From: CAZYYO01 sp964650965 | GTDB taxonomy: Bacteria > Bacillota > Clostridia > Lachnospirales > Lachnospiraceae | Direction: 5' to 3' | DNA: 24,561 nt | NCBI GenBank assembly: GCA_964650965.1 | Contig: CAZYYO010000038.1 | Location: forward strand, 1-24,561 | The notes under the pieces: model-generated | What the model was told of the DNA's origin: nothing | What the model saw: only the letters and a program-made list of their open reading frames with translations | Database searches by the model: none | In this document: positions 7,373-15,697 of the stretch, in pieces | How positions within the stretch are numbered: the stretch's first letter is position 1 | Layout of the letters: every line of letters begins with the position of its first letter | Position numbers and translations under genes: made by a program

Positions 7373-8807
7373 GATACTTTATATGAAGGATTGCGGTGGA
7401 CACTTTCACGGGAAGCATTTGAAGCAGGCACTTGAGTATGTCATGAATCCTGAGAAGACACAGGATGGGAGACTGATAGGCGGAATGAACTGTCAGCCGG
7501 ATACAGCCTTTAAGCAGATGATGGATACCAAAAAGGAATTTAATAAGGTGGACAAACGTCAGGGGTATCATCTCATTATTTCATTTAAGGAAGGGGAGGT
7601 TACTCCTGATACTGCTTATGAGATAACGCAGAAATTTGTTGCGGAATATCTTGGGGCACAGTATGAGGCTATTTACTGTATTCATGATAATACGGACCAC
7701 ATTCACGCACACATTATTTATAACAGTGTCAGCTTTGTGGACGGAAGAAAGTATCGGTATGAGAAAGGTGACTGGGCAAAGGACATCCAGCCTATTACGA
7801 ACCGGCTTTGCGAGGAATACGGGTTATCTACCATTGATATAGGCAGTGAAAAGGAAGAAGACCGTGATTATTACAGGGAACACAATGATTACCGGGATGG
7901 GAAATTTGTCTGGGACAAAATGATCAAGCGGGATTTGGATGCCTGCATATTGCAGGCAAATGATTTTGACGGATTTCTGGAGCTGCTTGCGGATAAGGAA
8001 TATGAAGTCAAACAGGGAAAGCATCTTGCAGTAGAGCCGCCGGGAATGGGCAGGTACAGAAGGTGCAAGACTCTGGGAGATGAATATACCGAGGAGAGCA
8101 TAAGACGGAGAATTGTGGAAGAGGACTTATCCTTTTATCAGTCGAATAAGGAGTTTAAGCCGGAGATAGTAAAGTGTTATGTGCGAAGGTACAAGAGGGC
8201 AAGGCTGACCGGATTACAGAAGCGGTATTATGCGAAGCTGTACCGGATAGGAAAGCTGAAGAAGAAACCGTATTCGCAAGTATGGAAGTATAAGGACGAT
8301 ATCAGAAAGATGGAGAAACTGCAACAGCAGTACCTATTTCTGGTGAGACATGATGTTCACAGTATGGAGGAGCTTGCTTCGACGGTACTTAATCTGACAG
8401 ATAAGAGAAAGGAAGCATCAGCAGAGAAGAGCAGGGTTTACCGAGCAAAGCAGAGGTGTAAAAGTCTGTTTGATATTGCAAATCAGATGGACGAATTGCA
8501 GACTGCGGAAACCAGTTTTCAAAATGGGGATAACTTCTTTTTGGAGGAGCATAACCTGTGGATGGAGCTTGCAAAGCAGCTGGAGGATGAAGGATATACT
8601 TATGAGGAAATAAAGAAGCTTCGTGAGTATTACAAAGAACAGATTGCTTATGTAAGCAGTAAAGAGAGGGCATCCACGAAGGAACTGAATCTTGGAAAGT
8701 CCATCTGGAAGGATATGGTCAGTGATGATACCGAAATCAGGGAGGAAAAGAATAAAACCTATGAGAAAACACAAGACAGAGTAATTACTAAGCAGCCTGA
8801 ACGATAG
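7359..8807 (+). CDS. Relaxase, MobA/VirD2-type (MOB_P-like)
   Basis: 482 aa if the TTG at 7359 is used (LAISKILYMKDCGGHFHGKHLK), which resembles relatives that begin M-A-x-x-KILY; a start at 7329 would add an unnatural Trp-rich run. The relaxase domain covers about residues 1-250. Y27 in LEYVMNP is the likely catalytic tyrosine, and HIHAH at residues 114-118 is the metal-binding three-His motif. The enzyme nicks oriT and stays attached to the 5' end during transfer. The C-terminal half is basic and helical (RRYKRARLTGLQKRYYAKLYRIGKLKKK), likely for DNA or partner binding. The stop codon lies in the loop of an intrinsic-terminator hairpin (8793-8820). The function is safe; the exact MOB subfamily is less so. 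Confidence 0.92.
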   Translation: MAISKILYMKDCGGHFHGKHLKQALEYVMNPEKTQDGRLIGGMNCQPDTAFKQMMDTKKEFNKVDKRQGYHLIISFKEGEVTPDTAYEITQKFVAEYLGAQYEAIYCIHDNTDHIHAHIIYNSVSFVDGRKYRYEKGDWAKDIQPITNRLCEEYGLSTIDIGSEKEEDRDYYREHNDYRDGKFVWDKMIKRDLDACILQANDFDGFLELLADKEYEVKQGKHLAVEPPGMGRYRRCKTLGDEYTEESIRRRIVEEDLSFYQSNKEFKPEIVKCYVRRYKRARLTGLQKRYYAKLYRIGKLKKKPYSQVWKYKDDIRKMEKLQQQYLFLVRHDVHSMEELASTVLNLTDKRKEASAEKSRVYRAKQRCKSLFDIANQMDELQTAETSFQNGDNFFLEEHNLWMELAKQLEDEGYTYEEIKKLREYYKEQIAYVSSKERASTKELNLGKSIWKDMVSDDTEIREEKNKTYEKTQDRVITKQPER

Positions 8808-8820
8808 GCTGTATTTTTTT
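8793..8820 (+). terminator. Intrinsic terminator/attenuator over the relaxase stop
   Basis: CAGCCT (8793-8798) pairs with AGGCTG (8806-8811) across a 7-nt loop that contains the first base of the relaxase stop codon TAG (8805-8807). TA and seven T residues follow, ending at 8820. The ribosome site GGAGGT of the next gene begins at the very next base. Ribosomes finishing the relaxase gene would cover the hairpin, so termination may depend on translation. Confidence 0.6.
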
Positions 8821-8830
8821 GGAGGTATTT

Positions 8831-9997
8831 ATGGAACGAAGTATAGAAGAGTCTATTAAGAATAGGAACTATATCAATGATCTCAGAAGTGCTGCAAAGT
8901 ACAGCCCGGAGATTATTGACCTTGTGGAATCTGATATAGAGTATGGGCTTACAGAGGAGCAGACGAAGCTTTACTTAAAGAGGAATATTAAGCTGCCACA
9001 GATGAAACTGATGTCACAGTGCCTTCGTAAGGGTGCAGATGAAGCATTTGTGGAACTCTTAACCAAATATGATATGTCAGGACACCAGATACAGGTAGCC
9101 ATTGAGTTTTTAGAGAAGGGGATATCTGTTGAGAACATTGAGACGGTTGTGGCAAATGGTGAGAAACCAGCCATGATGCGTAAATCCTTTGAGCAGATGC
9201 TTGAAAAGGTAAAACAGGTGCGTTCTTCTTCCGAGGTGGCACCGGAGTATGTGCTGGGACTGGTAAAGCAGATTGAGGAGGCAGTAGCCAAAATCCAGTT
9301 TCAGGAGGAGCGATACGATGAGCTGAACAAAAAGCTTAAGGTATTTGAAAATTCCAAGAAGGATGAGGATGTCCATGACGAACTTGTTAAGAAGCTGGGA
9401 GATACGGAAGCGGAACTTAGCAGTCAGCAGGACCAGTTAAACAGAGCTAATGCCACGATAGCAAGATTTCGTGAGCAGATTGAAGATAAGAAAAAGGAGA
9501 TGGAGAGGATGCAGAATCGAATTGATACCTTAGAGGACAAGCTGCTTGAGAAAGCGGAAATGAAGTCTGAGAAGAAGGAAACACCAAAGGAAGCAGAGAA
9601 ACAGCAGGAGACAGTTCAGTCACAGACTGTACTTGAGGAAAGACCGGTAGCGGGAAGTTCTTATCAGATACCTGTGTATTACCAGTTACCTGTTGTGGAT
9701 GCAAACGGAAGAGTTGTGCAGCATGTGCAGGTGGAGAGAACCATAAGAAAAGGCAATCAGGGAGCATTTACAGGACTTCTTGGTAAGCTTGGCTTTATGA
9801 AGAAATCCAGACAGGACATTGTAAAGCTGCTTGCAAGTGGTGATCTGGTTCCGGCACAGCTTGTGCAGATAAGAAGTGCAATCGAAAAGGGACTTACCGA
9901 GAGTCAGCTTGTGGAACTTATCAATAACAATGTATCCGCAGAGAAGATGAAAGAAATCATCGACATTGCGGTGCTTGAAAACAGTATGGATTATTAG
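8831..9997 (+). CDS. Helical-repeat and coiled-coil protein of unknown function
   Basis: 388 aa from the ATG at 8831, with GGAGGT at 8821-8826. Three parts are visible. Residues 1-125 hold short helical repeats of the type QMxxxxxxLxKGxxxxxVE (for example QMKLMSQCLRKGADEAFVELL and QIQVAIEFLEKGISVENIETV). Residues about 130-265 are a long coiled coil with heptads (ELNKKLKVFENSK, then TIARFREQIEDKKKEMERMQN). Residues about 325-388 return to the same repeat type (QLVQIRSAIEKGLTESQLVELI). A Pro/Gln-rich linker separates the coiled coil from the C-terminal repeats. There is no signal peptide, membrane segment or enzyme motif. I do not know the family; the position between the relaxase and PcfB/VirD4 suggests a scaffold for delivering the relaxosome. 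Confidence 0.7.
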   Translation: MERSIEESIKNRNYINDLRSAAKYSPEIIDLVESDIEYGLTEEQTKLYLKRNIKLPQMKLMSQCLRKGADEAFVELLTKYDMSGHQIQVAIEFLEKGISVENIETVVANGEKPAMMRKSFEQMLEKVKQVRSSSEVAPEYVLGLVKQIEEAVAKIQFQEERYDELNKKLKVFENSKKDEDVHDELVKKLGDTEAELSSQQDQLNRANATIARFREQIEDKKKEMERMQNRIDTLEDKLLEKAEMKSEKKETPKEAEKQQETVQSQTVLEERPVAGSSYQIPVYYQLPVVDANGRVVQHVQVERTIRKGNQGAFTGLLGKLGFMKKSRQDIVKLLASGDLVPAQLVQIRSAIEKGLTESQLVELINNNVSAEKMKEIIDIAVLENSMDY

Positions 9998-10006
9998 GAG
10001 GCAGCT

Positions 10007-10510
10007 ATGGGTTTAACGATTATAAGTGAGACAGTAAGTGAACTGTGTAAGACAAAGCACAGCTTTTCTGATAAGGAAAAGGAGTTTGTTGTTCAGTTTG
10101 CATTCCGTAGTGGGGATAAGACATTGACCGGAAAGCTGATTGATGAAATTGCTGATTGTGAGGATGAACAGGAATCACAGAAGGTAATGGACCAGTATGC
10201 AAAGATGATTGATATGAAGCCGCCATGGGTAAGTCAGATTGAAAACCTTCTGGTATCCATTGAGATGTACCGTATCGAAGAGGAAAAGGCAATCAACCGT
10301 CTGGCAGAAGTGCTTACGGCATACGGCGTGGATGTGACAGAGGAGCAGGTCAGAAGAGCTGATGCAGAAGAGATTAAGGAAAAGGTCAATGAGAGCAGAA
10401 GGGAACAGGAAGCTGAGAATGAGAAAGCTCATGAGGAAGAAACTCGTGAAGAGAATGAATCATCCCAGAGTTTTGTGCCAAGATGCTCTTTAAGAGAACC
10501 AGTATTGTAA
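10007..10510 (+). CDS. Hypothetical protein with acidic charged tail
   Basis: 167 aa, ATG at 10007 after AGGAGG at 9997-10002, immediately following the coiled-coil gene. Residues 1-125 look like a small helical domain (SELCKTKHSFSDKEKEFV, then LLVSIEMYRIEEEKAINRL). Residues about 125-155 are a run of Glu, Arg and Lys (EEIKEKVNESRREQEAENEK), probably a charged helix or disordered tail. No known family or catalytic motif is recognised. It lies in the operon between the relaxase and PcfB, so a role in coupling the relaxosome to the secretion channel is possible but unproven. Confidence 0.6.
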   Translation: MGLTIISETVSELCKTKHSFSDKEKEFVVQFAFRSGDKTLTGKLIDEIADCEDEQESQKVMDQYAKMIDMKPPWVSQIENLLVSIEMYRIEEEKAINRLAEVLTAYGVDVTEEQVRRADAEEIKEKVNESRREQEAENEKAHEEETREENESSQSFVPRCSLREPVL

Positions 10511-10526
10511 GAGAGGAGGATGTCAG

Positions 10527-11660
10527 ATGGCAGAAGAGATTCAGGAAGCGGTGCAGATTATCCGTGTCGCATATGATGGGATTGAGATTGCAATGAAAGT
10601 AGGCAGTGGCGGTATCGGTGCCATGCAGAAGGCAATCGACTTTCTAAAAGGAATGCTTGATTATGAAAAGTCACTTGGTAAGACTTCCATGAGAAAGCTC
10701 CTAATGAAAGGCGGAGATTTGCAGGTATTGCAGTTTGAAACCAAGGATATGAAGAAAGTGGAGAAGATGGCGAAAAAGTACGGTATTCTCTATTCGGTGC
10801 TGCCGGATGTGAATAAGAAAGACGGACTGAGTGAGGTCATCTTTCATACAGAGGCTGTGCCAAGAGTGAATATGATGATTCAGAAGTTAAGCTTTGGTCG
10901 CATTGCCACATTTGATGACTACTTAAAAAACGGGGATGAAAAGCAGCTTGGAAAGCTGATGGATTTCCTGAAAAGCCAGAAGATGGGAAACGAGAAAGTC
11001 CACACTGCGGAAGGGGCGAGAGCCAGTGCGGCAATGGACGGACTGATTGAAAAGGTTGGTCTGTTTGCAATGGAGAAGCAGAGTATCAGTGTGGACGCAG
11101 TAAAGGAAAACTTCAGTATTGACAGTACACAGGCAGAAACTGTGTTAAAGCAGCTTGAGACAATCGGTGTGCTTGGTGAGAAGAATGAAGGCGGAGAGCA
11201 TAAGGTTATTATGGATAAGGATGCTTTTATCAACCGTATCAGGGGTTATCAGAACCTTGCAGAACGCATGATGGCAGTATCCGCATCCAAGAATACCAAT
11301 CTTTCGGATGTTACCATAAGCAAGACCCTGATTGTGAAAGAGAATGATCATGCGGTCAAGACAAGGGTTCCGGGAACCTGGGGAGAGAATGCAAGATATG
11401 TATGGCTTAACAAAGAGAATATCATGGATATTCACAGTGGAAAGACCATGCTTACCTTCATTGACAGCAGTAAGGATTACAAGCTGTATGATGAAGAAAA
11501 CCGTGTGGTAGAGACGAAGCGTGGGGATGAGCTTTACAGGCATTATGACAAGGTGGAAGCTTCCGTGCGTGAGAGATATGAAAAAACGCAGGCAAAGACA
11601 GAAACCAGAACAAAGACAACCCATACCAAAACCACATCTGCCACAGTAAAGAAGAGGTAG
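10527..11660 (+). CDS. pcfB: PcfB family protein (DUF3801)
   Basis: 377 aa; ATG at 10527 with GAGGAGG upstream. The N-terminal 160 residues match PcfB/DUF3801 (EIAMKVGSGGIGAMQKAIDF, KLLMKGGDLQVLQFE, KYGILYSVLPDV). In Enterococcus pCF10, PcfB is a substrate-receptor subunit that works with the VirD4-like PcfC. Here the VirD4 gene begins directly after the stop codon, as expected for this partnership. The protein is longer than a minimal PcfB: residues about 170-235 (LFAMEKQSISVDAVKENFSI, then TVLKQLETIGVLGE) resemble a winged-helix, followed by a second domain and a basic Thr/Lys-rich tail (ETRTKTTHTKTTSATVKKR). Confidence 0.86.
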   Translation: MAEEIQEAVQIIRVAYDGIEIAMKVGSGGIGAMQKAIDFLKGMLDYEKSLGKTSMRKLLMKGGDLQVLQFETKDMKKVEKMAKKYGILYSVLPDVNKKDGLSEVIFHTEAVPRVNMMIQKLSFGRIATFDDYLKNGDEKQLGKLMDFLKSQKMGNEKVHTAEGARASAAMDGLIEKVGLFAMEKQSISVDAVKENFSIDSTQAETVLKQLETIGVLGEKNEGGEHKVIMDKDAFINRIRGYQNLAERMMAVSASKNTNLSDVTISKTLIVKENDHAVKTRVPGTWGENARYVWLNKENIMDIHSGKTMLTFIDSSKDYKLYDEENRVVETKRGDELYRHYDKVEASVRERYEKTQAKTETRTKTTHTKTTSATVKKR

Positions 11661-13835
11661 ATGCCTATGCAGACAAGTAAAAAGAAACCGTCCATGGTGT
11701 TTTTATTACTTGGTGCAGTTCTTGCCGGGTATTTGGGATATCTGATAGGCGGGGCATGGGAGAAGGGAATCAACCTGATGGATTTTATGGAGAGGTTCAG
11801 TAAGGTATGTGAAGCTCCCTTTGCCAATTATTACAATGAGAATACGATTAAGATGATAGCCATAGTTGTAGTAGTCTACGCTATGGCTGTTGTTATGTAT
11901 TACACCAGTCAGAGAAACTATATGCCCGGCAGGGAATTTGGTACAGCCAAGTTAGAATCACCGGCAAAGGTAAACAAGATTCTGATGGATAAGGATGAGA
12001 ATTTCAACCGAATCCTGAGTCAGAATGTGAAGATGTCCCTTGATTTCAGAAGGCTGAAGCTTAACGGAAACATTTTAATCTGTGGCGGTTCCGGTGCAGG
12101 TAAGACTTTCTATGAAGTAAAGCCGAACCTGATGCAGATGCCCCATAACTGTTCTTTTATCTGTACCGACCCGAAGGGAGAAATCCTAAGAAGCTGCGGA
12201 GAGATGCTAAAGAACAATGGCTACAATGTGAAGGTTATCAACCTCTTGGAGATGGACAAGTCAGACTGCTATAATCCGTTCTCTTATATCAGGGAGGAAA
12301 CGGATGTGGTAAAGCTGATTACCAACCTTATCAGTAATACCACACCAAAGGGTGCAACACCTTCGGACCCGTTCTGGGAGAAAGCGGAGGGGCTGTTCTT
12401 ACAGGCAATCTTTTATTATGTATGGCTGGAGGAAAAGCCAGGAAAGAGAAACTTTGAAACCGTTCTAAAGCTTCTTGGAGAGGCAGAAGTTACGGAGCAG
12501 GGGAAACCGTCAAGGCTTGATGTGCGAATGAAGTTTCTGGAAGAAAATTCGCCCCTTGGAGCAAACCATCCGGCAGTAAAGCAGTATAACAAGTGTATGC
12601 GTGGTGCCGGAGATACAGTCCGTTCCATTATTATCAGTGCCAACTCAAGACTTGCCTTTCTGGAAAATAAGCAAGTGTTAAGGCTTTTATCCAAGGATGA
12701 GCTCAATCTTGCGGATATCGGTATCGGTGTAAACGGGGATGGAGAAACCAAGACAGCATTATTCTGTGTCATACCAGATAGTGACAAGTCCTACAACTTT
12801 ATTATCGGTATGTTATATACACAGATATTTCAGGAGCTGTATTATCAGGCAGATTTTAACTGTGGCGGCAGACTCCCGATTCATGTGACTTTTATGTTAG
12901 ACGAGTTCGCAAATGTTGCATTGCCGGATGACTACTGTTCTCTGCTTTCAACCATGCGAAGCAGGGAGATTTCAAGCATTATCATCATTCAGAACTTTGC
13001 CCAGTTAAAGGCACTGTTTAAGGATACCTGGGAGACAATTCCCGGTAACTGCGATACCTTCATTTATCTTGGAGGTAACGAGCAGAGTACCCACAAATAT
13101 GTTTCGGAACTTCTTGGAAAAGGAACGATTGATAAGAAGTCAAGCGGAGAAACAAAGGGCAGACAGGGCAGTTCCTCAAGAAATTATGATGTGCTTGGTC
13201 GTGAGATATTCACGCCGGATGAGGTCAGGAAGCTGGATAATAAGAAATGTATTATCTTTATCCGTGGATTTGACCCAATCCTTGATAACAAGTATGTTCC
13301 GTTTAATCATCCGATGTTTAACCAGACTGCAGACGGTAAGGGAAAGCCTTATGAACATCAGGTGGCAAAGGAAAGTAATTTGATCGGTCCGCCTTTTGAG
13401 ATTTTGTCAAAGAAGGCTGTGGAGCATTATGAGAAGCTTCAGAAGAAGGGGGAAAACATCTATATAGATAGTCTTTCCTATGATGAGTTTATGCTGCTTG
13501 GGGATTCGGAATTAAGCAGGAGATTTTCTGAACTTGAGGAGGAAAGTGAGAAGGAGAAGTTAAACCGTTCGCAGGATAACGAGCTGGAGTATTCGCAGGA
13601 GCCGGCAGAGGAAGTTGGGACTGTCAATACGGATAAGAAAAGAAAAGAGCCTGATTGGGAAGATACTCTCACAAATCGAATGCTTCACTGGGATTATTCG
13701 GAGGAGCAGAAAAATCAGGTTCAGAGGGCAATGGCAAATAAGCTGCCGAAATCTTTAATACTCTCATTCTTTTATCCGGAGACTTCCGCAGGGGAGATGG
13801 AAAAGATTATCAGCCAGTATATTGCGGACAGATAG
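11661..13835 (+). CDS. virD4: VirD4/TraG-type T4SS coupling ATPase
   Basis: 724 aa; ATG at 11661 abuts the stop of pcfB (the third codon is another ATG). Two N-terminal membrane helices are visible (about residues 10-32 and 66-82). The Walker A motif GGSGAGKT lies near residues 142-149 and the Walker B LDEFAN at 413-418, both intact. Between them come the TraG-type FICTDPKGEI and YNPFSYI segments. The enzyme is the hexameric coupling protein that recruits the relaxase-DNA complex through PcfB and feeds it to the channel. The C-terminal 150 residues are acidic and variable, ending with a helical domain (LTNRMLHWDYSEEQKNQVQR) that is probably for substrate recognition. The family is certain. 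Confidence 0.96.
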   Translation: MPMQTSKKKPSMVFLLLGAVLAGYLGYLIGGAWEKGINLMDFMERFSKVCEAPFANYYNENTIKMIAIVVVVYAMAVVMYYTSQRNYMPGREFGTAKLESPAKVNKILMDKDENFNRILSQNVKMSLDFRRLKLNGNILICGGSGAGKTFYEVKPNLMQMPHNCSFICTDPKGEILRSCGEMLKNNGYNVKVINLLEMDKSDCYNPFSYIREETDVVKLITNLISNTTPKGATPSDPFWEKAEGLFLQAIFYYVWLEEKPGKRNFETVLKLLGEAEVTEQGKPSRLDVRMKFLEENSPLGANHPAVKQYNKCMRGAGDTVRSIIISANSRLAFLENKQVLRLLSKDELNLADIGIGVNGDGETKTALFCVIPDSDKSYNFIIGMLYTQIFQELYYQADFNCGGRLPIHVTFMLDEFANVALPDDYCSLLSTMRSREISSIIIIQNFAQLKALFKDTWETIPGNCDTFIYLGGNEQSTHKYVSELLGKGTIDKKSSGETKGRQGSSSRNYDVLGREIFTPDEVRKLDNKKCIIFIRGFDPILDNKYVPFNHPMFNQTADGKGKPYEHQVAKESNLIGPPFEILSKKAVEHYEKLQKKGENIYIDSLSYDEFMLLGDSELSRRFSELEEESEKEKLNRSQDNELEYSQEPAEEVGTVNTDKKRKEPDWEDTLTNRMLHWDYSEEQKNQVQRAMANKLPKSLILSFFYPETSAGEMEKIISQYIADR

Positions 13836-13938
13836 AAATGGGGAGGTGGTTATCGCAAACCGTGTCAGGGAAAGCCTGACCTAACTTTATTACCGGGAGC
13901 AATCCCGTTTGGAATAGAAACTGAACATGCAGGAGGAA
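13836..13938 (+). other. Structured spacer between virD4 and the VirB2-like gene
   Basis: No convincing gene lies in this stretch. Two small inverted repeats are visible: GTCAGG/CCTGAC at 13864-13880 and CGGGA/TCCCG at 13896-13909 with a GCAA tetraloop. The second contains GGGAGCAAT, which recurs in the spacer before virB4 (16234-16242). The stretch leads straight into the terminator at 13939-13969, so it may be part of a regulatory leader or a 3' end. Confidence 0.35.
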
Positions 13939-13969
13939 GCCGTATGCCTTATGGTATGCGGCTTATTTT
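13939..13969 (+). terminator. Intrinsic terminator before the VirB2-like gene
   Basis: GCCGTATGCC (13939-13948) pairs with GGTATGCGGC (13953-13962) over a TTAT loop, a 10-bp stem with two G-T wobbles, followed by TTATTTT. It lies 35 to 90 bases upstream of the possible VirB2-like starts and inside the secretion gene cluster, so either the cluster is split into two transcripts here or the site is read through. Confidence 0.65.
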
Positions 13970-14057
13970 CTGCCCAATTATAAGAAAAAGGAGATTTTTG
14001 ATTATGAAGAGAGAAAACGTAACAGCAACTAACAACAATGTGAATGGAGGTAGCAAG

Positions 14058-14378
14058 ATGAAGGGATTAAGAGGAATGAAGAAGAAATTAGTACCTGCTT
14101 TATGCGGTGTGGGAATGATGATGTCCCAGATGACAACCACCTGCTTTGCGGCATCAACCGGTACTTCTGCGGTAACACAGCCTTTGGAAAACCTTAAGAC
14201 ACTGGTTATTGCGGTAATCGGTGCAGTGGGTGTCATTATCCTTGCAAAGAATGTCATGGAGTTTGCACAGGCATACCAGCAGCAGGATTCATCCACCATG
14301 AACTCAGCTCTTAAGGGTATTGTGGCAGGTGTCATGATGGCGGGTATTTCCACTGTACTTACTTTCTTAGGTTTCTAA
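14058..14378 (+). CDS. VirB2/Maff2-like membrane pilin-type subunit
   Basis: 106 aa from the ATG at 14058 (GGAGG at 14046-14050, 7-base spacing). An in-frame ATG at 14004 with AAGGAG at 13988-13993 would add 18 polar residues, so the start is not certain. A signal-peptide-like N-terminus (MKKKLVPALCGVGMMMSQMT ending TCFAAS) is followed by two membrane helices, LVIAVIGAVGVIILAKNVMEF and IVAGVMMAGISTVLTFLGF, joined by a short loop (AQAYQQQDSSTMNSA). This size and layout are those of the Maff2/TrbC/VirB2-like proteins of Gram-positive conjugation systems, which probably line the channel or form a short pilus base. It is placed just upstream of virB6, as usual. Confidence 0.8.
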   Translation: MKGLRGMKKKLVPALCGVGMMMSQMTTTCFAASTGTSAVTQPLENLKTLVIAVIGAVGVIILAKNVMEFAQAYQQQDSSTMNSALKGIVAGVMMAGISTVLTFLGF

Positions 14379-14434
14379 GAGAGAGGTACGAACAGGGGTA
14401 ATCCCCAAAACAACAGGAAGGAGATGTAACAAGT

Positions 14435-15277
14435 ATGGATATATTCAAACTTGGTGACAAAATCCTTGCTTTGCTTGAGATGGTGTTTGGTTTCTGGAAT
14501 AACCAGATATCACTTGTATTTTCAATGCTTGGGCAGTCACCGGTAAGCTTTAAGGGTGGCGGCCCCTGGGCAATCATTGAGGGAATAGAACCAATCTTTG
14601 TAGCGGTTGGTTCTTCCCTTGTGGTTTTATTCTTTGTCATAGGTTTCTGCTCGGAGAGTGTGGATGTGAAGGAAGAGATGCGATTTGAGGCAATACTGCG
14701 AATGTTAATCAGACTTGCACTTGCAGAGTGGTTTGTGGCAAACAATGTCACGATTATGAAGGCGTTTTTCACATCCATCGGAAATCTGGTAAACCTTTTG
14801 TCAGCAGGAACAACGGTACAGCTTACCATTGACAGTACACAGGCGGATATCATTAAGAATCTTGGATTTGGAGAAAGTCTGGTAATGCTTATACTGGCAG
14901 CACTGTTGTCGATTATAGTCATTATCTGTGGCTTCTTCATCATTTACACGGTGTATTTCAGGTTCTTAAAGATTCTGATTATTGTGCCACTTGGAGCCAT
15001 TGCATTTTCCACAATGGGCGGAAACAGAATGGTCAGCCATACGGTAGTGACTTACTGTAAATACTTTTTATCCGTCGTAATGGAAGCAGTCACGATGGCA
15101 CTTGCCATTATCGTGTGCAATGCATTTGTCAATGCGGGACTTCCATCGTTTACGGGAAGTTATGCAGACTGGGCAAAGACACTGATTTATCTGTGTGAAA
15201 TGACATTTACCATAGCAATGACCGTGGGAAGTGTGAAGGGAGCACAGTCACTTACAAGCAAAGCATTAGGATTGTAG
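14435..15277 (+). CDS. virB6: VirB6/TrbL-like polytopic T4SS membrane protein
   Basis: 280 aa; ATG at 14435 after AAGGAG. About five to six hydrophobic segments are visible (around residues 48-72, 85-105, 147-175, 178-195, 208-235 and 250-270), with only short soluble loops. The segment YFRFLKILIIVPLGAIAFSTMGG and the C-terminal VGSVKGAQSLTSKALGL are typical of the VirB6-like proteins of Tn1549/CTn-type elements. It should form the inner-membrane part of the DNA channel. There is no large extracellular hydrolase domain, unlike some Gram-positive VirB6 fusions; that activity is supplied by the separate NlpC/P60 gene downstream. Confidence 0.87.
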   Translation: MDIFKLGDKILALLEMVFGFWNNQISLVFSMLGQSPVSFKGGGPWAIIEGIEPIFVAVGSSLVVLFFVIGFCSESVDVKEEMRFEAILRMLIRLALAEWFVANNVTIMKAFFTSIGNLVNLLSAGTTVQLTIDSTQADIIKNLGFGESLVMLILAALLSIIVIICGFFIIYTVYFRFLKILIIVPLGAIAFSTMGGNRMVSHTVVTYCKYFLSVVMEAVTMALAIIVCNAFVNAGLPSFTGSYADWAKTLIYLCEMTFTIAMTVGSVKGAQSLTSKALGL

Positions 15278-15290
15278 AAAGGAGATCGTG

Positions 15291-15692
15291 ATGGAAAAAA
15301 CACTGGAATTTGAATCCTATCTGACCCATATGCCGTTTCCGGTTAAGCTTGAGATAAACAGTTATCTGAATAACCAGAATCTCTATATCGGACTTACCGA
15401 TGTGTCGGAAATGGGTCCGGAGCCATATGGGGATATTACGGTGAATCTGGGAAAAGTGCCGGCTTACTGCGGTTATGTGGATATGAATAACATGCCGGAA
15501 CTGGAAGAGTTTATTAAGGACAATGATTTAGGGGAGTTTACGGGACTGACAAAGAGAAGCGGCTTTTGTGAATATCCACTTTATCTGTTTAATGTGGATA
15601 AGCTCAGGGAACTTTGCCCGGATGGAATGCAGGCATATGAAACACTGATCGGCAGAGTAAAGGATGAAAAAGTAAAGGAGAAGGCGAGGTGA
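15291..15692 (+). CDS. DUF4313 family protein
   Basis: 133 aa from the ATG at 15291; the GTG at 15288 is closer to the GGAG at 15281-15284. It is a small soluble protein with the family pattern PYGDITVNLGKVPAYCGYVD, then EEFIKDNDLGEFTGLTKRSG and YPLYLFNVDKL, which I recall as DUF4313. The function is unknown, but the gene recurs in the same place between VirB6-like and PrgI-like genes or nearby in Clostridia ICEs. The stop overlaps the ribosome site of the next gene, so it is translated in the same block as the channel proteins despite having no membrane segment. Confidence 0.75.
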   Translation: MEKTLEFESYLTHMPFPVKLEINSYLNNQNLYIGLTDVSEMGPEPYGDITVNLGKVPAYCGYVDMNNMPELEEFIKDNDLGEFTGLTKRSGFCEYPLYLFNVDKLRELCPDGMQAYETLIGRVKDEKVKEKAR

Positions 15693-15697
15693 GGTAA

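Noticed and set aside
13848..13886. Twelve-codon leader peptide starting GTG after the virD4 stop
   Set aside because: The GTG touches the only candidate ribosome site and no control-codon run is present.
13836..13938. Known riboswitch such as a cyclic-di-GMP type
   Set aside because: The conserved bases of the classes I know are absent; only two simple hairpins are visible.
14395..14406. Short hairpin GGGG-TAAT-CCCC after the VirB2-like gene
   Set aside because: A four-pair stem without a T-run is too small to call a terminator or regulatory element.
14359..14943. 194-aa minus-strand ORF opposite virB6
   Set aside because: It is antisense to a clear membrane protein gene and shows no recognisable protein features.
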